A DNA stretch of 27,542 nucleotides, taken from contig DASWIP010000011.1 in the NCBI GenBank assembly GCA_036397635.1, forward strand, positions 1-27,542, written 5' to 3'. The translations under genes were made by a program, and so were the position numbers. The first letter of the stretch is position 1. Each line of letters starts with the position of its first letter. This stretch comes from DASWIP01 sp036397635 (lineage in GTDB: Bacteria > Actinomycetota > AC-67). The notes beneath the pieces are model-generated. The model saw nothing but the letters and a program-made list of their open reading frames with translations, made no database searches and was not told the origin of the DNA. Below, one piece after another: positions 15,605 through 23,226 of this stretch.

Positions 15605-15639
15605 TGTGACGGTACGGCGCGGTCTGCCGCGCGGTCTGA
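15576..15639. repeat. 29-bp tandem repeat with twin hairpins at an operon end
   Basis: Bases 15576-15604, the last codons and stop of the methyltransferase gene, are repeated at 15611-15639 with one mismatch (35-bp period). Each copy folds: copy 1 has a perfect 9-bp stem (15579-15587 with 15592-15600) and a TCTG loop; copy 2 (15614-15622 with 15627-15635) has one mispair. Placed between convergent genes, the pair could act as a two-way terminator or RNA-stabilising element. T-runs are missing. Confidence 0.7.
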
Positions 15640-15690
15640 CTCCGTGCTCTTACGGCATGATGTGGCGGGGTTCGACCCTGCGCCGAGCTG

Positions 15691-16647
15691 TTACCGCGCG
15701 GCCTCCCGGCGCAGCGCCCGCACGGTCGATGCCCACCGACGGCCGTACCTGATGGCTTCGCCGCGTCGCCCGATCGACCATCGCTGGCGTGCGACGCCCC
15801 GGGCCATCGCGCCTTCATACAGCAGCACGAGCCGGCGGCCGGCCGGGGTACGCGGGTCGTCGAGTCCCGCCTCCGCGTAGCCGCTGCAGAACGCGTCGCG
15901 GAACGCGTCTCGGCGATCCGCGGCGACGCCGGGGTTGCGGGCCAGCGCTTTGTCCAGGCCGAACAGGAAACGCGCCACGTCTCCGAGCGCCGGGCCCCCG
16001 GCCGGTGCCGGGGGAGCGTCGAGCAAGAACAACCCGCCGCCGTCGGTCGCCATGAGCTGGTGGGGGCCGAAGTCCCCGAACGTCGGGGCCGTGACCGCAT
16101 CGTCCGCCAATCGCGCGAGCAGCGGTGCGCTCACGCGCATGGCTCGCGCCGCCTCGCGCAGGTCGCCGTCGGCCTCGCCCGGCGCGATCGCGGGATGATC
16201 GGCCGTGTGGTAGACGCCGAGCGCCCTGCCGCATTCCGAGGCCAGCTCGGTGGGGTCCCATCCCGACCCAGCCCAGGACGGGTGGCCGAGGTCTGCGAAC
16301 AGGCGGATGACGTCGGTGCCCTCGACGTGCCTGGTGCAGACAGCGGCCGGGACATCGAGCCATCCGAGCGCGTCCGGGATGCGCGCGCGGCTCCGATCTT
16401 GCGAGGCGAATGCTTGACCGAGGCGGCGCAGCCCATCGTCGAGAGCGCGCGCGGTGGATCCGTCGACCCGGTCGAGCACCTTGAGCACGACCCCGGGATC
16501 GCCGGACGGCAGGCCCGACGCTCGGTACAGGGTCGCCGTCCGGCTCTGCCACGAGTGGTCCAGTCGGTACTGCGAAGCCGTCTGACCCCATGAGAAACGC
16601 TGCTGGAGATCCAGCAGCAAGGCGAGGAGTTGAGGCTCGGTCAGCAC
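15691..16647 (-). CDS. APH-like small-molecule kinase / phosphotransferase
   Basis: This 318-aa protein has the aminoglycoside-phosphotransferase/choline-kinase-like layout: a candidate ATP-binding Lys56 (VVLKVLD), the catalytic-loop Asp192 in FGDFGPHQL and a metal-binding Asp210 in LFLLDAPP. The loop departs from the usual HGDxxxxN: His is Phe190 and the Asn position is Gln197. It likely phosphorylates a hydroxyl on a sugar, amino alcohol or similar molecule; a resistance function should not be assumed. It is the only complete minus-strand gene and converges on the core operon. GTG is the start (complement of 16645-16647); no strong ribosome site is visible, so an internal start is possible. 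Confidence 0.72.
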   Translation of the reverse strand: MLTEPQLLALLLDLQQRFSWGQTASQYRLDHSWQSRTATLYRASGLPSGDPGVVLKVLDRVDGSTARALDDGLRRLGQAFASQDRSRARIPDALGWLDVPAAVCTRHVEGTDVIRLFADLGHPSWAGSGWDPTELASECGRALGVYHTADHPAIAPGEADGDLREAARAMRVSAPLLARLADDAVTAPTFGDFGPHQLMATDGGGLFLLDAPPAPAGGPALGDVARFLFGLDKALARNPGVAADRRDAFRDAFCSGYAEAGLDDPRTPAGRRLVLLYEGAMARGVARQRWSIGRRGEAIRYGRRWASTVRALRREAAR

Positions 16648-16866
16648 GTGTCAGAGATCGTTGCGCGCAGGTCGGCGCAGCGTATCAGCGGTGATCTCCG
16701 GCCCCCTGGCACCCGAGGCGTAGGAAAGCTACGCAGGCAGAACCATGACGGACGTGGTTCGGAAAAGCACGCTGGGTGACGCTGCCTGGGGTCGCGTGGC
16801 CGCTCTATCCGTGAGCGCCCGCCGCCCGTCTGCGGCGGATCTCCTGGGCGGAGCGATGGGGGGAAC
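16648..16866. other. Divergent intergenic region
   Basis: This gap of 219 bases separates the minus-strand kinase from the methyltransferase operon and should hold promoters for both. Visible elements are a CACGTG-centred imperfect palindrome at the kinase start, a hairpin at 16718-16734, and a loose inverted repeat AACCA/TGGTT at 16741-16759. I see no convincing -35/-10 pair and no RNA gene. Confidence 0.5.
16718..16734. promoter_or_regulatory. Inverted repeat GCGTAG-GAAAG-CTACGC
   Basis: This perfect 6-bp inverted repeat with a 5-base centre lies in the divergent gap. In shape it resembles the hairpin at 1297-1315 (both have GTAG-N5-CTAC cores). It may be an operator or a transcript hairpin. 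Confidence 0.35.
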
Positions 16867-17697
16867 ATGGTGGCGCAACCGGACCTGGCGGTCATCAAGG
16901 AGGGGCAGCAGGCGGCGTGGGCGGCCGGCGACTTCTCGATGTTCGCGACCACGATCACCATCGTCAGCGAGACCCTCTGCGAGACCGTGGACGTGCGCGC
17001 CGGGCAGCGCGTGCTCGATGTGGCGACCGGCAGCGGCAACACCGCGATCGCAGCCGCTCGCCGTGGCTGTGAGGTGACCGGTGTCGACTACGTGCCCGCG
17101 GTGCTCGAGCGGGGACGGATGCGCGCCGCCGTCGAACGGCTGGATGTCACCTTCGTCGAGGGCGACGCCGAGGATCTGCCGTTCCCGGATGAGTCCTTCG
17201 ATGTCGTGCTGTCCACCTTCGGCGTCATGTTCGCGCCTCACCAGGAGCGAGCGGCGGCCGAGCTGCTGCGGGTTTGCCGGCCGGGGGGCAAGATCGGGCT
17301 GGCGAACTTCCCCCCGGAGAGCCTCGCCGGTGGCTTCTTCCGCACGGCCGCACGGTACAAGCTTCCCCCTCGCGGTGTCCGCGCGCCGGTCCTGTGGGGA
17401 ACCGAGGATCGCCTCGTCGAGCTGTTCGGGGACGAGGTCTCGTCCATCACGCTGACCCCGCGCGCGGTGCACCTGCGGTACCGGTCGGCCGCTCACTGGT
17501 TCGAGTTCTTCCGGCAGCACTTCGGGCCGATCGGGCTGGTGCACGAGGGCCTCGAGCCGGGCAAGCGCGAGCGTTTCGCCAACGATCTCATGGAGCTGGT
17601 GAGCGATGCCAACCGTTCCGGGGACGACACCATCAAGGCGCCCGTCGGATACGTGGACGTCGTGATCACCAAGCGGGAGAGTGCGGCATCTCGATGA
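16867..17697 (+). CDS. Class I SAM-dependent methyltransferase (UbiE-like)
   Basis: This 276-aa enzyme shows SAM motif I VLDVATGSGNTA (49-60), the strand-2 acidic residue in VTGVDYVP, motif II in EGDAEDLPFPDESFDVVLS and a post-motif FGVMFAPHQ, as in the UbiE/COQ5 and related small-molecule methyltransferases. The substrate is unknown. ATG 16867 has a G-run GGGGGGAA (16857-16864) upstream. Its stop overlaps the start of the LLM oxidoreductase gene (ATGA, 17694-17697), so the two are translated together and probably act on the same compound. Confidence 0.88.
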   Translation: MVAQPDLAVIKEGQQAAWAAGDFSMFATTITIVSETLCETVDVRAGQRVLDVATGSGNTAIAAARRGCEVTGVDYVPAVLERGRMRAAVERLDVTFVEGDAEDLPFPDESFDVVLSTFGVMFAPHQERAAAELLRVCRPGGKIGLANFPPESLAGGFFRTAARYKLPPRGVRAPVLWGTEDRLVELFGDEVSSITLTPRAVHLRYRSAAHWFEFFRQHFGPIGLVHEGLEPGKRERFANDLMELVSDANRSGDDTIKAPVGYVDVVITKRESAASR

Positions 17698-18863
17698 AGC
17701 GGGTCTCCATCGGGACGGGCGGCACGCTGGGTCCACCGGCCGCCGCCGTTGCCTCGCGGTCCAAGCAGATCGAGGACGCGGGCTTCGACATGATCACCTG
17801 GCCCGACCATCTGATGGGATGGCTGCCCGAGTCGTTGTGGACGCCGGAGATCTCCCCGCTGGCTGCGATGAGCCCGAGCAAGAGCCCGCATGTGTTCTTG
17901 GACTCGGTGGCATGCATCGCCGCCGCCGCCACCTCCACCGAGCGCGTCACGCTGGGCACCTGCGTGACCGATCCGCTGCGACGGCACCCGGCGGTCCTCG
18001 CCAACGAGTTCCTCACCCTTCACCACATGAGTGAGGGTCGGGCCTTCCTGGGCATCGGCGCGGGCGAGGGCGAGAACACGCTGCCGTACGGCATCGATTT
18101 CCGGCACCAGGTCTCCAAGCTCGAGGAGGCGCTGCAGGTCATCCGCCTGCTGTGGGAGGCGGATGACGCGGTCGACTTCGACGGGCGCTTCTTCCCGTTG
18201 CGTGGCGCGGTCCTGGGGCTGGGATCGTACGAAGGCTCGTTCCCGCCGATCTGGGTGGGGGCGCACGGGCCGAAGATGTGCGAGCTCACCGGCGCGTACG
18301 GCGATGGATGGATCCCCGTGATGATGCCGATCGAGGACTACCGCACCAGGCTCGGCTGGATAAACGACGCACGCGCGCGGCGGGGGCGTGACGGAGCGTC
18401 CTTCGCTGCCGCCGTGCGTTCGTACGTGGTGCCGAACGTCGATCACGATGCTGCGCATCGGATGCTCGAGCATCCGTTGATCAAGGGCCTGTGCCTGTCG
18501 CTGCCCGATTGGCTGTACAAGACCGTCGGCGCGGACCACCCGATGGGCGACGGCTTCCACGGCCTCAGCTCGTATATCCCCTCGGGCATCCCCCGGGAGG
18601 AAGCGCTGGCGATGATCGAACGGGTCCCGTTCGAACTGGTGCACCAGTACATGCTGCACGGCACGCCGGATGACATGGTCGCCGGCATGCGGCCCTACGT
18701 CGACGCCGGCGCGTCGTACGTCGTGCTGCACAACATGAGCTTCCTGGCGGACCCGCGGGGCGCGCGCGGAGCGTTCCGGCTGCTCGGCGAGACCGTGCAG
18801 GAAGCCGACCGAGCGTTCAACGCCGGGACGGCGGCCGAGCTGACGAGCGTGGGATCGAGATGA
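17694..18863 (+). CDS. LLM-class flavin/F420-dependent oxidoreductase
   Basis: This 389-aa protein is a luciferase-like TIM-barrel oxidoreductase, probably F420-dependent: WPDHLMGW (36-43), a strand VTLGTCVTDPLRRHPA, GRAFLGIGAGEGEN and the C-terminal substrate-cap region. The TWPDHLMGWLPESLWTPE stretch is reminiscent of the F420-dependent glucose-6-phosphate dehydrogenase and phthiodiolone ketoreductase branch; the exact substrate cannot be read. The gene overlaps the methyltransferase before it and the secreted-protein gene after it by four bases each, forming a tight three-gene operon. Confidence 0.87.
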   Translation: MKRVSIGTGGTLGPPAAAVASRSKQIEDAGFDMITWPDHLMGWLPESLWTPEISPLAAMSPSKSPHVFLDSVACIAAAATSTERVTLGTCVTDPLRRHPAVLANEFLTLHHMSEGRAFLGIGAGEGENTLPYGIDFRHQVSKLEEALQVIRLLWEADDAVDFDGRFFPLRGAVLGLGSYEGSFPPIWVGAHGPKMCELTGAYGDGWIPVMMPIEDYRTRLGWINDARARRGRDGASFAAAVRSYVVPNVDHDAAHRMLEHPLIKGLCLSLPDWLYKTVGADHPMGDGFHGLSSYIPSGIPREEALAMIERVPFELVHQYMLHGTPDDMVAGMRPYVDAGASYVVLHNMSFLADPRGARGAFRLLGETVQEADRAFNAGTAAELTSVGSR

Positions 18864-21800
18864 TGGTCCGCGGTCCCAGGGCCATCGTGGCGATGCTGCT
18901 GCTCGCGACCGGGCTTCCACTCGCTGGATCGTCGCCCGCCGCGGCGGCGCCCACGGGGTTCCAGGTCACGACGGTGATCACGGGCCTGGACACGCCCACC
19001 TCGATGCGTTTCGCATCCGACGGCCGCGTCTTCGTCGCCGAGAAGAGCGGACTGATCAAGGTCTTCGACGACATCAACGACACGACCCCCACGATATTCG
19101 CCGACCTCTCCACTAACGTGTACAGCCACATGGATCGCGGCCTGCTGGGGCTCGAGCTGCACCCGAACTTCCCGGCAACTCCGTCGGTCTACGTGGTTTA
19201 CACCTACGACGCCGAGATCGGCGGGACCGCGCCTCGATGGGGGACACCCGGCGTGCTATCCGATCCCTGTCCGGACCCGCCCGGCGCGATCACCGATGGG
19301 TGTGTCGCCAGCGCGCGCCTCTCGCGGCTCGAGGCGAGCGGCAACGAGATGACGGGCACCGAGCAGGTCCTGATCAACGACTGGTGCTCGCAGTTCCCAA
19401 GCCACTCGATCGGCACGGTCACCTTCGGCCCCGACGGCGCGCTGTACGTCGGCGGCGGCGACGGGGCGAAGTCGAACGATTGGGGCCAGTACGGCGACCC
19501 GGTCAACCCGTGCGGCGATCCGCCGGGCGGCAACATGGAGCCGCCGACGTCGGAAGGCGGGTCGCTAAGGTCGCAGGACGTTCGCACCATGTCCGATCCG
19601 GTCGGTCTCGACGGCACGATCATCCGCGTCGACCCTGAGACCGGGGCCGGCCTCCCCGACAACCCGATGGCAAGCTCGGCGGACCCGAACGCGCGCCGCG
19701 TGATCGCCCACGGGCTCCGGAATCCCTTCCGCTTCGTGTTCCGGCCGGGGACCAACGAGGTCTTCGTCGCCGATGTCGGCGAGAACCGCGTCGAGGAGAT
19801 CGACGTGATCCCGAACGCTGGGGATGCGGTCCTGGAGAACTTCGGCTGGCCCTGCTACGAGGGCAACCCGCGCAACGGTCCCTTCGACAACAGAGATTTC
19901 AACCTGTGCGAGCAGCTCTACGCCGAGCCCTTCGCCGCGTCCCCGACGTTCTTCGAATACGGCCACGATCTGCCCGTTTACGAGGGCGACCCATGCCCAT
20001 ACGGGAGCGGAGTCATCAGCGCCATCGGGTTCTACGAAGGTGGCAGCTACCCGGCCCAGTACAACGGCGCGCTGTTCTTCGGCGACTACGCGCGCAGCTG
20101 CCTGTGGGTCATGTTTCCCAACCAGAACGGCCAGATCGACCCGAGCACGGTCACGGCCTTCCACACCTCGGCCGGCTTCCCCGTCGAGATCCAGAGCGGG
20201 CCCGGCGGAGACCTGTTCTACGTCGACGTGATCGGGCGAATCCGACGGATCAGCTACTTCTCGGCGAACCAGCCGCCGGTCGCCGAGTTCACAGCGGATC
20301 CCACGTTCGGCGCCGCCCCGCTGACCGTCAACCTCGACGGCTCGGCCTCCAACGATCCCGAAGGCGGGATGCTGAGCTACTCGTGGGATCTAGACGGTGA
20401 CGGCGTCTACGGCGACGCGACCACAGCGCAGACGAATCACACCTACAACGACTCCGGCGACTTCACCGTGCGCCTGCGGGTGACGGATCCCGAGGCGGCC
20501 TCTTCCACGACCTCGCGGGTGATCAGCGTGGGGAACACGCCGCCTCAGGCGACGATCGCCTCGCCTGAGGCGGGGTTCACCTGGCACGTCGGTGAGACCG
20601 TGGCGTTCTCTGGGTCGGCGACCGATCCTGAAGAGGGAGACCTGGCGGCGACCGCGCTCTCGTGGGAGGTGATCCTGCATCACTGTCCCTCGACGTGTCA
20701 CACGCACCCGGTGCAGGACTTCGTCGGCGTGTCCAGCGGATCGTTCCCGGCCAGCGATCACGAGTATCCGTCACACCTCGAGATCCGGCTGACTGCAACC
20801 GACTCCCAGGGCCTCACCGATACGCAGAACTTGGAGCTGCATCCGGAGACCACGACGCTGACGCTCGGATCCGACCCGCCCGGGCTGTCGCTGGGGCTGA
20901 ACGCTGAGACGGCAGTGGCGCCGTTCACGCGCACCGTCGTCATCGGTTCTTCCAATGCGGTGACGGCGCCGTCGCCGCAGACGCTAGATGGTGGGGCTTA
21001 CGCGTACGAGTCCTGGTCCGACGGCGGGAACCGGACCCACGAGGTCGTGGCAGTGAGCACGCCCGCGGTCTACACGGCGACCTATCGGCTGGATGCGAAC
21101 GTGTCGGCGTCGCTGCATGACAGCGGGTACGAACCACACGACCTGATGCTCGCGTTGGGGCAGACGGTCACCTGGACGAACCTCGGGGCTGCGAGCCACA
21201 CGGTGACCGACAACAGCCGCATGGACCTTTTCGACTCCGGGCCGGTATCCTCCGGTGCCACCTACGCGCGTGCCTGGACGGCGTCGGGGCGCTATCCGAT
21301 GCGTTCGACCCTGGACCCCTCCAGCTATCGTGGGTCGATCTGGGTCCCGATCGTGGTGTCTCCAAGCAGCGGGACGGGCGCAACGAACTTCCAGGTGACC
21401 TGGGCTTCGGCCACGCAGCCCGCCGGATACGTGTCCGACATCCAGGTCCAGCGTCCGGGATCGTCCGCGTGGGTATCCTGGCTGCTCGGGCAGACCGCGA
21501 CCAGTGCGACGTTCGTCCCGGACGCCGGTCTCGGGACGTACTCGTTCCGCGCGCGCCTGCGCAACAGCGCGAACGGGCGCTCGACCGCGTACACCGAACC
21601 GATGTCGATCGAGGTCGGCGGCGGGAATCAAGCTCCCACGGCGTCGATCGCGACCAGTACCACCTCGGGCCCGACGCCGCTGACCGTCGAGTTCGACGGG
21701 TCCGGCTCGAGCGACCCCGAGGGGAGCGCGCTGGCCTACGCCTGGGATCTCGACGGTGATGGAGCGTTCGACGACGCGACGACCGCGCAGGCGACGCACA

Positions 21801-22978
21801 CCTACACGACGGTCGGCGACACGACGGCGTCGCTGCGGGTGACCGATCTGGAGGGCGCGCAGGCGATGGCCTCCGTGCTGATCAGCGCGGGGAACAACCC
21901 GCCCGAAGCGACGGTCGATTCACCGGCTGTCTCGACGACCTGGCAGGTCGGACAGACCATCGAGTTCTCGGGGTCCGGCACTGATCCCGAGGACGGCGCG
22001 ATCCCAGCCTCGGCGATGTCGTGGGACGTCATCCTGCATCACTGTCCTTCCGAGTGTCACACCCATGCGGTGGCCAGCTTCGACGGTCAGTCCGGCGGAT
22101 CGTTCACGGCCCCTCAGCACGACTATCCGGCCTCCCTCGAGCTGGTGCTGACCGTGACCGACTCGAACGGTCAGAGCGCCGGCGCAAGCCGGTCTCTGGA
22201 CCCGCAGACGACCACGCTGACGCTGGACTCCTCACCGGGCGGCCTGCTGCTCGATCTGAACCTGGAAACCGCGTCGACGCCTTTCACGCGCTCGGTCATC
22301 GTCGGCTCGACGAACTCCGTCAACGCGCCGTCACCGCAGACAGTGGCCGGCACGCCGTACACGTTCTCGTCGTGGTCCGACGGGGGCGCCCAGGCCCACC
22401 AGGTTGCCGCGGGCATGGATCCGGTGACCGTCACCGCGACGTATCAAGCCAGCTCCTTGACCGAGGCCTTCCTGAACGACGCCGGCTACAGCCCCGGCAA
22501 CCTCCACATCTCGCTCGGGCAAACCGCTCGCTGGACCAACACCGGGACGAGGGACCACACCGTGACCGACAACAGCGGCATGATGCTGTTCGACTCGGGC
22601 ATCGTGACGCCGGGCGGCTCGTTCTCCTACACGTTCTTCGCGGCTGCCCGTTATCCGATCCGTTCGACGGTCGACTCGTCCTACACGGGGTCGGTGTGGG
22701 TGCCGATGGCGGTGTCACCGGCGTCGGGGACGACCTCCACCGCGTTCACGGTGACCTGGGCGACGGCGCCGGCGCCGGCCGGGTTCGTCTACGACGTGCA
22801 GATCCAGCGACCGGGATCGACCGCGTGGGTCTCCTGGCGGCTCAACCAGACCGATGGGGAGGCGCTCTTCCTCCCGGATGCCGGCACAGGAACGTACTCG
22901 TTCAGGTCTCGGATCCGGAACACCTCGAACGGGCGCACCCCCGCTTACACCGAAGCGCTGGCCATCCCGGTGAGTTAG
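18860..22978 (+). CDS. Large secreted sugar-dehydrogenase-like propeller protein with duplicated PKD/cupredoxin-like module
   Basis: This 1372-aa protein has a signal peptide (hydrophobic 8-22, likely cleavage after the Ala run near 30). Residues 35-468 form a glucose/sorbosone-dehydrogenase-like (PQQ-type) six-bladed propeller: DTPTSMRF, RGLLGLELHPNF, candidate catalytic His182 in FPSHSIGTVTFGPDGALY, and AHGLRNPFRF. Residues 471-921 and 922-1372 are two copies of a 451-residue module: a PKD domain (PPVAEF, YSWDLDGDG), a Cys/His-rich domain with HHCPS-CHTH, a TYR/ATYQ-ending beta domain, a cupredoxin-like domain (about 745-831 and 1196-1283) and a fibronectin-like end. Both cupredoxin-like domains lack the usual copper ligands. 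No sorting motif or membrane anchor follows, so it is probably released or held by binding. The start ATGATG overlaps the previous stop. Confidence 0.85.
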   Translation: MMVRGPRAIVAMLLLATGLPLAGSSPAAAAPTGFQVTTVITGLDTPTSMRFASDGRVFVAEKSGLIKVFDDINDTTPTIFADLSTNVYSHMDRGLLGLELHPNFPATPSVYVVYTYDAEIGGTAPRWGTPGVLSDPCPDPPGAITDGCVASARLSRLEASGNEMTGTEQVLINDWCSQFPSHSIGTVTFGPDGALYVGGGDGAKSNDWGQYGDPVNPCGDPPGGNMEPPTSEGGSLRSQDVRTMSDPVGLDGTIIRVDPETGAGLPDNPMASSADPNARRVIAHGLRNPFRFVFRPGTNEVFVADVGENRVEEIDVIPNAGDAVLENFGWPCYEGNPRNGPFDNRDFNLCEQLYAEPFAASPTFFEYGHDLPVYEGDPCPYGSGVISAIGFYEGGSYPAQYNGALFFGDYARSCLWVMFPNQNGQIDPSTVTAFHTSAGFPVEIQSGPGGDLFYVDVIGRIRRISYFSANQPPVAEFTADPTFGAAPLTVNLDGSASNDPEGGMLSYSWDLDGDGVYGDATTAQTNHTYNDSGDFTVRLRVTDPEAASSTTSRVISVGNTPPQATIASPEAGFTWHVGETVAFSGSATDPEEGDLAATALSWEVILHHCPSTCHTHPVQDFVGVSSGSFPASDHEYPSHLEIRLTATDSQGLTDTQNLELHPETTTLTLGSDPPGLSLGLNAETAVAPFTRTVVIGSSNAVTAPSPQTLDGGAYAYESWSDGGNRTHEVVAVSTPAVYTATYRLDANVSASLHDSGYEPHDLMLALGQTVTWTNLGAASHTVTDNSRMDLFDSGPVSSGATYARAWTASGRYPMRSTLDPSSYRGSIWVPIVVSPSSGTGATNFQVTWASATQPAGYVSDIQVQRPGSSAWVSWLLGQTATSATFVPDAGLGTYSFRARLRNSANGRSTAYTEPMSIEVGGGNQAPTASIATSTTSGPTPLTVEFDGSGSSDPEGSALAYAWDLDGDGAFDDATTAQATHTYTTVGDTTASLRVTDLEGAQAMASVLISAGNNPPEATVDSPAVSTTWQVGQTIEFSGSGTDPEDGAIPASAMSWDVILHHCPSECHTHAVASFDGQSGGSFTAPQHDYPASLELVLTVTDSNGQSAGASRSLDPQTTTLTLDSSPGGLLLDLNLETASTPFTRSVIVGSTNSVNAPSPQTVAGTPYTFSSWSDGGAQAHQVAAGMDPVTVTATYQASSLTEAFLNDAGYSPGNLHISLGQTARWTNTGTRDHTVTDNSGMMLFDSGIVTPGGSFSYTFFAAARYPIRSTVDSSYTGSVWVPMAVSPASGTTSTAFTVTWATAPAPAGFVYDVQIQRPGSTAWVSWRLNQTDGEALFLPDAGTGTYSFRSRIRNTSNGRTPAYTEALAIPVS
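20270..22975 (+). repeat. Internal tandem duplication, 2 x 1353 bp
   Basis: Codons 471-921 (20270-21622) and 922-1372 (21623-22975) encode two modules of exactly 451 residues each with the same domain order and many matching stretches (SYSWDLDGDG / AYAWDLDGDG, VILHHCPS, YSFRxRxRN). The nucleotide copies have diverged widely, so the duplication is old. Confidence 0.85.
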
Positions 22979-23085
22979 CGGCAGGACAAGGGGTCCGTTT
23001 CCGACCGTACCAAAGATACGCACCGGGCCGGAGCGGGAGCGCAGGTCCGAGACCTAGGATTCCCGCATCCGACCGGGAGGAAGAC
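22979..23085. other. Intergenic gap with possible promoter
   Basis: About 107 bases between the secreted-protein gene and the short ORF at 23086. The only notable element is the CCTAGG motif at 23053-23064. No clear terminator hairpin was found. Confidence 0.4.
23053..23064 (+). promoter_or_regulatory. Promoter-like motif CCTAGGATTCCC, copy 2
   Basis: It contains TAGGAT (23055-23060), a good -10 hexamer for GC-rich actinobacteria, 21 nt upstream of ATG 23086. It differs in one base from the motif at 6423-6434. No -35 is obvious. Confidence 0.4.
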
Positions 23086-23211
23086 ATGGTGGTCGCGTTG
23101 CCGCAGAGGGTCGCATCGCGGGGATGGGGCAGCCTCCCGGCGGGATCGGGCCTGGCCCTGGGCGAGCGATCCTGCCTCGACCGCCCCCGACCGCTCGGCC
23201 CAACGGCCTAG
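23086..23211 (+). CDS. Possible 41-aa leader peptide upstream of the GT4 gene
   Basis: ATG 23086 has the strongest ribosome-binding sequence of this region (GGGAGGAAG, 23075-23083) and opens a 41-codon frame, starting MVVALPQRV and ending at TAG 23209-23211. The glycosyltransferase start at 23227 lies 15 bases later and has no ribosome site, so this frame may drive it by translational coupling. The peptide is basic, Pro/Gly/Arg-rich and has no recognisable family; a chance ORF cannot be excluded. Confidence 0.35.
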   Translation: MVVALPQRVASRGWGSLPAGSGLALGERSCLDRPRPLGPTA

Positions 23212-23226
23212 GCCGGCTTCGCTTCC

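Noticed and set aside
15691..16647. Aminoglycoside resistance gene
   Set aside because: Only the general kinase fold is seen and the catalytic-loop residues differ; neighbours are biosynthetic, not resistance-related.
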